Assembly: GCF_003362725.1 (NCBI RefSeq)
Contig: NZ_QKTV01000001.1
Coordinates: forward strand, 434,001-498,000
Length of the DNA stretch: 64,000 nucleotides
Direction of reading: 5' to 3'
DNA from: Winogradskyella aurantiaca
GTDB lineage: Bacteria; Bacteroidota; Bacteroidia; Flavobacteriales; Flavobacteriaceae
Every line of letters starts with the position of its first letter. Position 1 is the stretch's first letter. The notes under the pieces were generated by a model. The model had not been told where the DNA came from, did no database searches, and was given only the letters and a program-made list of their open reading frames with translations. Of this stretch, positions 1-7,010 are shown in pieces. A program made the translations under genes and the position numbers.

Positions 1-35
1 ATTCAGGAGCTTTATTTTAGCATAGATTTAGCCCT

Positions 36-506
36 ATGATTAAGAAGTCGTCATTTACGGTGGATGAGGCCAAAGCTAAAATGGAGTACTACTGTACTTA
101 CCAGGAACGTTGCCATAAAGACGTTAAGGATAAGTTGGTGCAGATGAAGATGATACCTGAAGCTATTGACCTAATTCTAGTGCATTTAATTGAGCGCAAC
201 TATCTTAACGAGCAACGCTTTGCCGAGCAATTTGTATTGGGCAAATTCCGTATTAAAAAATGGGGGAGACTCCGGTTAAAACGTGAGTTGAAATATCGAG
301 AATTGTCAGAGTTTAGTATTAAGAAAGCACTTGCTTTAATCTCCGACGAAGACTATTATAATGCACTGGATGAATTAGCAGATAAGCGCATTGCAGTTGT
401 TAAGGAACCGCATCCTTTTAAACGCAAAAAGAAGGTTTGTGATTACCTTCTGTATCGCGGTTGGGAAGCCAATCTGGTCTACGAGATTGTTAACGAAAAG
501 CTATGA
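36..506 (+). CDS. recX: RecX family regulatory protein
   Basis: A 156-residue, highly charged, all-helical protein of normal RecX length. It has the family pattern of tandem three-helix repeats, including YLNEQRFAEQFVLGKF and a C-terminal LLYRGWEANLVYEIV. RecX proteins bind RecA filaments in the cytoplasm and modulate recombination and SOS activity. The ATG at 36 is the first in frame and no Shine-Dalgarno is visible, as usual for this phylum. recA is not in the window. The first 35 bases hold no identifiable gene, and an upstream gene may end outside. The gene is convergent with the cupin gene, with 8 bases between stops. Confidence 0.9.
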   Translation: MIKKSSFTVDEAKAKMEYYCTYQERCHKDVKDKLVQMKMIPEAIDLILVHLIERNYLNEQRFAEQFVLGKFRIKKWGRLRLKRELKYRELSEFSIKKALALISDEDYYNALDELADKRIAVVKEPHPFKRKKKVCDYLLYRGWEANLVYEIVNEKL

Positions 507-514
507 GTCCAAGA

Positions 515-1369
515 TTAAGCCTCGGTACGTACAATAGCCTGTTCATTCTTCCAGTCGATCCATTTTTGTCCCTGGAGGCGTCGCATTAAATTATCATAAT
601 TACGCATTAAAAAGACATTGTAAACCGCTTTTCCAAGGTTTTTAGGATTGCGGGCAATGGCTCTTAAGCTCATTGAGAATCCTGGAGTAATATAACGCAT
701 GTAATGCCAGTAACCTTCTGGCATGTATAAGACTTCACCATGGTTGAGGTCACAGATCCAACCTTTGGCCTTTTTTAAGGCAGGCCATTTATCAAAATTG
801 GGATTGGCAAAATCAATGTCTTCCCTTGTAATTAGGGAGTGTGGCACCTTATACAAATAGGGATTTTGCTTTTGATCGAAAAGGATGCATTGTTTTTTAC
901 CTTCAAAATGAAAATGAAAGATATTGGCTAGGTCAATGTCGTAATGCATGAAGGTATAGGAATCGGTTCCACCAAAGAATAACATAGGCAGGCCCTTCAT
1001 CAAACGTAAACCAAAATCCGGGTAGCTAAAGTCCTTTTGAAGTTCAGGAACTTCCTTTAATATGTTCCAAAGAAATATCCTGTATTTGGTTGGTTCTCGT
1101 TTTAAGAGGTCCACATACGCACTCATTTTCATGGTCGCATGGGCCTCATTAAATCCATCTTTATAATCTACAGGACGGTCATCGTACAGTGGTACTGTTT
1201 TATCACCTGCCACCTCTTTCATATAATCGAGGCTCCATTTGGAGTAGGCGGGCCAATCTTCAATAAACTTCTCTATAACCACAGGTTTTTGTGGCTTGAA
1301 ATAGTTTTTAATAAAGTCTTCCTTGGTAATTGTAGAAACCCTAGGGATGCTTTGCAGATTCAACTTCAT
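515..1369 (-). CDS. cupin-like (JmjC-fold) Fe(II)/2-oxoglutarate dioxygenase candidate
   Basis: A 284-residue protein with the cupin_8/JmjC layout. It starts with a conserved 'KPVVIEKFIEDWPA' type segment, then the HxD pair (His142-Tyr-Asp144) and the distal His222 in GYWHYMRY, which together would form the iron facial triad. Such proteins hydroxylate protein or RNA substrates in the cytosol; the substrate here is unknown. It lies 76 bases downstream of bioB on the same strand but has its own promoter-like sequence (see 1390-1422), so it need not belong to the biotin operon. There is no signal peptide. The fold and triad are visible; the activity is inferred from the family. Confidence 0.8.
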   Translation of the reverse strand: MKLNLQSIPRVSTITKEDFIKNYFKPQKPVVIEKFIEDWPAYSKWSLDYMKEVAGDKTVPLYDDRPVDYKDGFNEAHATMKMSAYVDLLKREPTKYRIFLWNILKEVPELQKDFSYPDFGLRLMKGLPMLFFGGTDSYTFMHYDIDLANIFHFHFEGKKQCILFDQKQNPYLYKVPHSLITREDIDFANPNFDKWPALKKAKGWICDLNHGEVLYMPEGYWHYMRYITPGFSMSLRAIARNPKNLGKAVYNVFLMRNYDNLMRRLQGQKWIDWKNEQAIVRTEA

Positions 1370-1389
1370 AGCATGAGATTTACAGCCGC

Positions 1390-1422
1390 TAAAGTTAATA
1401 AAACGTTACGAAATCTTTTCAA
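1390..1422 (-). promoter_or_regulatory. candidate Bacteroidota promoter for the cupin gene
   Basis: On the minus strand TTG (1422-1420) is followed after 22 bases by TAACTTTA (1397-1390), close to the Bacteroidota TTG / TAnnTTTG pattern. It lies 20 bases before the start codon of the cupin gene. Prediction only. Confidence 0.4.
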
Positions 1423-1432
1423 CAGAAAAATG

Positions 1433-1454
1433 AAAGTAGAGTGTTCTACTTTTT
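1433..1454 (-). terminator. hairpin at the bioB stop codon
   Basis: AAAGTAGA and TCTACTTT form an 8-bp perfect stem with a 4-base loop overlapping the bioB stop codon. On the minus strand it is followed by a short T-rich run. It could end the biotin operon transcript; the T-run is interrupted, so the terminator is weak. Confidence 0.45.
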
Positions 1455-2615
1455 AACTGATTCTGTCTCAGATACTAAATCCTTAATTTGTTTTTCTTGT
1501 TTACGGATATCTTTAGCCTCCTGTTTCTTTTGTTCGTTACGCTCGATGCTATGCTCTGGTCGTGTCCATTTGGGTTTTTCACCAAGGGCTTCGTACTTTG
1601 AGTCAGCCGCCTCAACCGTTTGAGGTTGTACCTTTTTAGTGAAAGGTTTCTGTGGATTGACCCCTAATAAACCAAATAATTTCATGTCTTCGTTCACATC
1701 AGGGTTTGGCGTAGTCAGCAACTTGTCACCGGCAAAAATAGAATTGGCCCCTGCAAAGAAGCACATGGCCTGACCTTCTTGAGACATTTGAGTACGCCCT
1801 GCACTCAATCGCACCTGGGTTTCTGGCATTACAATCCTTGTGGTGGCCACCATTCGAATCATTTCCCATATCGACACTGGTTCTTCATCTTCTAATGGCG
1901 TGCCTTCCACAGCCACTAAGGCGTTAATGGGCACAGATTCTGGTTGTGGGTTAAGAGTAGACAAAGCCACTAACATACCAGCTCTATCTTCTAACTTTTC
2001 TCCCATACCAATGATGCCTCCGGAACACACAGTGACATTGGTTTTTCTAACATTGTCGATGGTTTCCAGGCGATCTTCGAAACCACGGGTAGAAATCACC
2101 TCTTTATAATATTCTTCTGAAGAGTCCAGATTGTGATTGTAGGCATATAAACCAGCTTCTGCCAGGCGTTTAGCTTGGTTCTCAGTAACCATGCCAAGTG
2201 TACAACACACCTCCATATCCAGTTTGTTAATGGTGCGTACCATCTCCAATACCTGATCAAACTCGGGGCCATCTTTCACATTTCTCCATGCGGCACCCAT
2301 ACATACACGAGAACTCCCAGTAGACTTAGCTCTTAATGCCTGAGCTTTTACTTGCTGCACGCTCATTAAGTCATTACCCTCTACACTGGTATGATAACGG
2401 GCGGCTTGTGGGCAGTAGCCACAATCTTCGGAGCAACCACCAGTTTTTATGGATAATAGTGTTGAAACCTGTACGGTATTAGGATCGTGATGAAGCCTGT
2501 GAATAGTGGCTGCATCATACAGTAATTCCATCAATGGTTTGTTGTAAATATTTAGAATTTCTTCCTTAGTCCAATTGTGCCTTACTTCGCTCATGGTATT
2601 GTTTTGTTGTGACAA
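1446..2615 (-). CDS. bioB: biotin synthase
   Basis: A radical-SAM enzyme that inserts sulfur into dethiobiotin, the last step of biotin synthesis. The [4Fe-4S] motif CSEDCGYC is at residues 61-68, with the family segments GGCSEDCGYCPQAARY, YNHNLDSS and RLSAGRTQM following in order. At 389 residues it is longer than the roughly 345 of E. coli BioB. The excess is a charged tail of about 60 residues (rich in E, K, Q), probably disordered. It is the last gene of the minus-strand biotin operon, 56 bases after the ketoacyl-synthase-like gene. The ATG at 2615 is used; Met8 is an alternative start. Confidence 0.97.
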   Translation of the reverse strand: MSQQNNTMSEVRHNWTKEEILNIYNKPLMELLYDAATIHRLHHDPNTVQVSTLLSIKTGGCSEDCGYCPQAARYHTSVEGNDLMSVQQVKAQALRAKSTGSSRVCMGAAWRNVKDGPEFDQVLEMVRTINKLDMEVCCTLGMVTENQAKRLAEAGLYAYNHNLDSSEEYYKEVISTRGFEDRLETIDNVRKTNVTVCSGGIIGMGEKLEDRAGMLVALSTLNPQPESVPINALVAVEGTPLEDEEPVSIWEMIRMVATTRIVMPETQVRLSAGRTQMSQEGQAMCFFAGANSIFAGDKLLTTPNPDVNEDMKLFGLLGVNPQKPFTKKVQPQTVEAADSKYEALGEKPKWTRPEHSIERNEQKKQEAKDIRKQEKQIKDLVSETESVKK

Positions 2616-2671
2616 AAATAGGTTTCTATAAAAAATAAAGATATAACAATTGTCATTAAATTAATGACATT

Positions 2672-3814
2672 CTATTGGGCTTTTGACAATAGAAGTGAAA
2701 CGGCATTTCCCCCAAATCCCACGGCATTTACCATAATCTTAGACAGTTTAGAGGGTGGCTCTTGGTCTAGGAAAGGAACCTCAAGAAACTCCTGATGCTC
2801 AAGCATGAGCAAGCCCATTTCGATGCTTAATAATCCAGAAGCACCCAAACTGTGACCTACTTGCCATTTGTTAGTGGTTAAAGCCGGAACTTTATTCTTA
2901 AATATCGATTTTATCGCTTCATATTCGGCCAGATCTCCCTTTATGGTTCCAGGTGTATGGGTAATAACAACATCTATATCATCAGGCTTAAACTCGCCTA
3001 AAGCCATGGCCATGGCATCTTGTATACATTGCGCATTAGATGATAATGAGGCTCCATGAGCTAGGGGTTCTGTAGCATAGCCAAAGCCAATGATCTGGCC
3101 TAAAGAATGATTAGGTTGCCCACCCTCCAGGCAAACCATGCCTGCTGCTTCCGATAGGACCATTGTATTCTGCATTTTAGTCATATCTAAGGCACGACAA
3201 GGGTAAGACCCATTTTCTTTAGAATAAATCTTTAAGGCTTTCATCTGACCAATGGTAAATGGTGTCAAGGGGGCTTCGGCACCACCTGCCATAAATTTTG
3301 TGCTTAAACCCCCTTTAATCCAGGCCATACCATTTAATATGGCATGCAGAGCCGTGGAGCATGTGATGGAATGTGATATTACAGGACCTCTACTTTTGAG
3401 GTCATGTGCCACCCAGGAGGATATATTGCCTAAAGTGGTACTCGGTGAACTTAGAGGTGATACTTTTTTTAACTGCTTAAAATCATCGTAATACTGTTCA
3501 AATAACCCCGTGGCTCCTCGAGAGGACCCAATGTTGATTCCAAAATTAAAATCACCATTCCAGCCAGATTCTTTGAAGGCTGCACGACTACATTGAAGAG
3601 CCAAGTGAGCCGTTTTGTCAAGAGTTCTGTATTGGGATTCTTGCTGAATTGTGTTGAGTTCTTTAGTTGCAGTATCAGACAACTGAGCTACCCAATTACC
3701 ATCAACCGAAGTAAGCAAATGGCCCCTGCTTTTATAGCTGTTCCAAACGTCTTGTCTGTTATGGCCAAGAGCAGAACTTGTAGAGAGTGCAGTTATGTGA
3801 ATGGGATCGTGCAA
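2672..3814 (-). CDS. beta-ketoacyl-ACP synthase-like protein in the biotin operon
   Basis: A 380-residue thiolase-fold condensing enzyme of the KAS I/II type. The Cys-His-His triad is complete: Cys152 in TCSTALHA, His286 in THTPGT, and His321 in GHSLGASG. It is slightly shorter than FabF (about 410). It sits between bioA and bioB on the same strand with short gaps (60 and 56 bases), so it is probably co-transcribed with them. A role in making or priming the pimeloyl chain is an inference from context: no bioC, bioH, bioG or bioW is in the window. It is not the KAS III-type BioZ. It could also serve another fatty-acid pathway. Confidence 0.85.
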   Translation of the reverse strand: MHDPIHITALSTSSALGHNRQDVWNSYKSRGHLLTSVDGNWVAQLSDTATKELNTIQQESQYRTLDKTAHLALQCSRAAFKESGWNGDFNFGINIGSSRGATGLFEQYYDDFKQLKKVSPLSSPSTTLGNISSWVAHDLKSRGPVISHSITCSTALHAILNGMAWIKGGLSTKFMAGGAEAPLTPFTIGQMKALKIYSKENGSYPCRALDMTKMQNTMVLSEAAGMVCLEGGQPNHSLGQIIGFGYATEPLAHGASLSSNAQCIQDAMAMALGEFKPDDIDVVITHTPGTIKGDLAEYEAIKSIFKNKVPALTTNKWQVGHSLGASGLLSIEMGLLMLEHQEFLEVPFLDQEPPSKLSKIMVNAVGFGGNAVSLLLSKAQ

Positions 3815-3874
3815 GCTGAATTGATTTGAGGCAAAAATAAGTCTTCAAATTCGAAATAAAGCATGGTAATTGAT

Positions 3875-5143
3875 CTAAATCACCGAGTCCAGGGCCGACT
3901 CAATCACCTGATAAATTGTGTTTAATTCACCCTGAGAAATAGTAAAAGGTGCTAAGATATATATGGTGTTTCCAAGAGGGCGCAAAAACACCCCATGATC
4001 CATAAAAAATTGAAACAAGCGGTCCCTTAAATTACCATATCGTTCCATTTTTGTATTGATGTCCAGAGCAAATATAATTCCAGTTTGACGTACGGATTTT
4101 ACCTTAGGATGCTGGGCTATATGTTCACCAAAGCCCTGGTGCGAGTGTATGATATTTTGGATATTCTCTTGCATGTCTTCAGAAAGTAGTAATTCGATTC
4201 CTGCTAGCGCAGCAGTACAAGCCAGAGGGTTGGCTGAGTACGTATGACCATGGAAGAATCCCTTAGTAATATCATCGCTGAGAAAGGCTTCATAAATCTC
4301 TAGAGAACAGCTGGTAATGGCCATGGGTAATAAACCTGCTGTTAGTGCTTTACTCAAACAAATTACATCAGGTTGTGTTGTCAAATGAAGTGAGGCAAAG
4401 TGTTTTCCGGTTTTTCCAAAGCCAGTCATGACTTCATCGGCCACCGTTATGATTCCGTGAGTTTTACAGAATTGTAGAATTTGGTCCAATCCATTTTTGT
4501 TGTGCATTTGCATAGCGGCTGCACCCTGTACCAATGGTTCATAAACAAAGGCCGCTATTTTATGATCTTTTGAAAGGTCTTTAAGCTGCTCAATAATACG
4601 CTCATGATTGGAACCATCTGGAGTTGGAATGCGTTTTACTTCTAGAAAAAAGTCTTCAAAAGGTCCGTTGTAAACTGATAACCCAGAGACACTCATAGCA
4701 CCAAATGTGTCTCCGTGAAATCCATCTTCAAAAGCAATGAGTACATGTCGTCGTTCCCCTTTGTTGAAATGGTACTGCAAGGCCATTTTAATACCCACTT
4801 CCACAGCGGTGGAGCCGTTATCGCTAAAAAATAATTTCTCTTGATTATTTGGGAGGATGCTAACTAAAGCTTCGGCCAATTCAATTGCAGGAGGATGGGT
4901 CATACTGCTAAATACCACTTGATCCAAGGTCTGCATCTGTGCAGAAACCTTTGAGGTAATATATAGATTACAATGACCGTACATACAGGTATACCAGGAA
5001 GCAATAGCATCAATGTAAGAGTGGCCATCCTCATCAAAAAGCGTGCATCCTTCAGCTCTCACAATCGCTGTGCTTTCTGGATGGACCTGATGCTGGGTTA
5101 GGGGGTGCCAGAGGTGTTGCTTATCCCGTTCTTTATAGGTCAT
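3875..5143 (-). CDS. bioA: adenosylmethionine-8-amino-7-oxononanoate aminotransferase
   Basis: A PLP-dependent class III aminotransferase that converts KAPA to DAPA with S-adenosylmethionine as amino donor. At 422 residues it has full family length. Visible hallmarks are the N-terminal HLWHPLTQ, the GASWYTCMYGH-like substrate segment (IASWYTCMYGHCN), FSDNGSTAVE, the cofactor Asp236 in ADEVMTGFGKTG and the Schiff-base Lys265 in LSKALTAG. The start codon overlaps the stop of bioD by 4 bases (ATGA), so the two are translationally coupled. Confidence 0.97.
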   Translation of the reverse strand: MTYKERDKQHLWHPLTQHQVHPESTAIVRAEGCTLFDEDGHSYIDAIASWYTCMYGHCNLYITSKVSAQMQTLDQVVFSSMTHPPAIELAEALVSILPNNQEKLFFSDNGSTAVEVGIKMALQYHFNKGERRHVLIAFEDGFHGDTFGAMSVSGLSVYNGPFEDFFLEVKRIPTPDGSNHERIIEQLKDLSKDHKIAAFVYEPLVQGAAAMQMHNKNGLDQILQFCKTHGIITVADEVMTGFGKTGKHFASLHLTTQPDVICLSKALTAGLLPMAITSCSLEIYEAFLSDDITKGFFHGHTYSANPLACTAALAGIELLLSEDMQENIQNIIHSHQGFGEHIAQHPKVKSVRQTGIIFALDINTKMERYGNLRDRLFQFFMDHGVFLRPLGNTIYILAPFTISQGELNTIYQVIESALDSVI

Positions 5144-5757
5144 AAAAGATTGGGTTTGAAATGTTGGGCGTATTCTTTAATAACGTTTTGATCGATGTAA
5201 GGTTCGTTTTCAATTCGACCAATTACCGGGGTTTTAGTCATGGTATCTATGATGGATTCTGTTGAATCATGTTTGTCCCCGCTATAGATAAGAGAAACAT
5301 TGAAGCCTTCATTTTTCAAGAGTTTTAAAGTCATTAGGGTATGGTTAATACTACCTAAATAATGTCTAGATACGACGATAACATGGTCTTTTGGTTGAAT
5401 GAGATCCATTACTGTATCCTTGTTATTCAGTGGTACCAATAAGCCACCTGCTCCTTCGATAACAAGATGGTTCTTAGTTTTTGGTCTGGAAATTAGATCA
5501 AGAGTAATATTCAGTCCGTCAATTTTGGCCGCACCATGTGGGCTCATTGGTGTATTTAGAGCAAAACTATTAGGATGGAATATGGTTTTTTTATTAGTCA
5601 CATAACGACGTACCTTATGCGTGTCGCTATTGTCTAGATCTCCAGCCTGAACCGGTTTCCAATAATCAGATTCAAGAGCTTCAGTTAGTATGGCCGCAGC
5701 AATCGTTTTACCAACATCCGTTCCAATACCCGTTACAAAAAAGGTTTTTTGACTCAT
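5140..5757 (-). CDS. bioD: dethiobiotin synthetase
   Basis: An ATP-dependent carboxylase that closes the ureido ring of dethiobiotin from DAPA and CO2. At 205 residues it has normal length. The P-loop GIGTDVGKT is at residues 10-18, followed by YWKPVQAGD and the EGAGGLLVPL motif typical of BioD. It lies 42 bases downstream of bioF and overlaps bioA by 4 bases, inside the biotin operon. Confidence 0.96.
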   Translation of the reverse strand: MSQKTFFVTGIGTDVGKTIAAAILTEALESDYWKPVQAGDLDNSDTHKVRRYVTNKKTIFHPNSFALNTPMSPHGAAKIDGLNITLDLISRPKTKNHLVIEGAGGLLVPLNNKDTVMDLIQPKDHVIVVSRHYLGSINHTLMTLKLLKNEGFNVSLIYSGDKHDSTESIIDTMTKTPVIGRIENEPYIDQNVIKEYAQHFKPNLL

Positions 5758-5799
5758 AAAAGTGACCGTTTAAACAGTGCTTGATACAATTTTTAAGGA

Positions 5800-6927
5800 T
5801 CAAACAAAGGTAGCCAACAGCCTTAAAACTTCCGAAATTTCTTCTTTGGAATTGTAAGTATGCAAACAAAACCGCAAACGCTCTTTTCCTTTTGAAACAG
5901 TAGGTGATAAAATGGGTTTAACATCAAAACCAACTTCCTGCAGCTTTTGAGAAATACGTTTTACTCTGTCATTTCCTGAAATTACAGCACATTGAATGGC
6001 AGAACTACTCTCTATGAATAGCTGACTTAATTTATTTGCCTCAATTTGATCTTTAAAGTAGCTTATAACCTTTGCAAGAGCTTTATCATTGGAGTTTAAT
6101 TGCAAGTAATTATATGCGCTTATGATACTAGCAATTGCGTGAGGAGGAAGCCCAGTAGTGTATATGAATGGTCTGGAGAAGTTAACCAAATAGGTTTTTA
6201 GATCTTTGGACCCTAAAATGGCTGCACCATGACATCCCATGGCTTTACCAAAAGTGACAATACGGGCAAACACTTTTTCCTGAAGTCCAAGAGATTGTAC
6301 GAGTCCGAATTTAAACACCCCTAAAGCATGCGCCTCATCAATAATACAATGTGCTCCATAGGATTTAGTTAATTTAATTAAACCTGATAAATCTGGAGTG
6401 TCCCCATCCATAGAGAAAACCGACTCGGTTATGACGTAGATAGTCCTGTCTGACTCCAGACTGTATTTCTCAAGTAAGCTTTGCAGGTCCTTTAGATTGT
6501 TGTGTTGAAACTTATAAGATTTAGCGTGGCTCATGCCAATTGCATCTCTAATAGAAGCATGACAGAGCTCGTCATATAAGACTATATCACCACGTTGGGA
6601 AACGCTACTAATTAAACCCAAGTTGGCAGTGTAACCTGAATTAAATACCAAACTAGCTTCCGATAAATGAATCTTACACAAATTGGATTCGAGCAATTTA
6701 TAAAGAGGATGATTACCGGAGAGTAATCTAGATCCAGTAGCGCCATTGGCCTCAATATTCTCCTCGTGCATTAAACTGTGAGTTTGTTTAAATATGTCCT
6801 TGGATTGCGAGTACCCGAGGTAATCGTTAGACGAGAAGTCCACCAATAGGTTGGAGCTTCCAAGTCGCCTGAGCGCGTTCTCCTCTTTGCGAGTTTCTAA
6901 TTTATTTTGGAGTTTTTTGGGTAGCAC
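5800..6927 (-). CDS. bioF: 8-amino-7-oxononanoate synthase (GTG start)
   Basis: A PLP enzyme that joins pimeloyl thioester and alanine to give KAPA. Motifs in order: FSSNDYLG, GATGSRLLSGN, ELCHASIRD, the IIDEAHALG cofactor segment, and the Schiff-base Lys in TFGKAMG. The reading frame stays open to 7047, but the extra 40 residues look non-coding and would overlap the divergent gene's start. I place the start at the GTG at 6927 (VLPKKLQNKLETRKEENALR), which matches where BioF proteins normally begin and gives 375 residues. A TATCTTTA box ends 4 bases upstream, so the mRNA may be leaderless. First gene of the biotin operon. Confidence 0.93.
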   Translation of the reverse strand: MLPKKLQNKLETRKEENALRRLGSSNLLVDFSSNDYLGYSQSKDIFKQTHSLMHEENIEANGATGSRLLSGNHPLYKLLESNLCKIHLSEASLVFNSGYTANLGLISSVSQRGDIVLYDELCHASIRDAIGMSHAKSYKFQHNNLKDLQSLLEKYSLESDRTIYVITESVFSMDGDTPDLSGLIKLTKSYGAHCIIDEAHALGVFKFGLVQSLGLQEKVFARIVTFGKAMGCHGAAILGSKDLKTYLVNFSRPFIYTTGLPPHAIASIISAYNYLQLNSNDKALAKVISYFKDQIEANKLSQLFIESSSAIQCAVISGNDRVKRISQKLQEVGFDVKPILSPTVSKGKERLRFCLHTYNSKEEISEVLRLLATFV

Positions 6928-6931
6928 GGTG

Positions 6932-6980
6932 TAAAGATACGAATGCGAGGCCCAGGTAAAAGGAACAAAACTTATCTTTA
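6932..6980. promoter_or_regulatory. divergent promoter region bioF / lectin-repeat protein
   Basis: Two TATCTTTA boxes, each one base from the TAnnTTTG consensus, face opposite ways: minus strand 6939-6932 for bioF, plus strand 6973-6980 for the surface protein. No convincing TTG -33 element is seen for either. I see no palindrome resembling known biotin repressor sites. Confidence 0.35.
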
Positions 6981-7010
6981 TAGTCTTCAGTTTTTCTGAA
7001 TAAAAATTGC

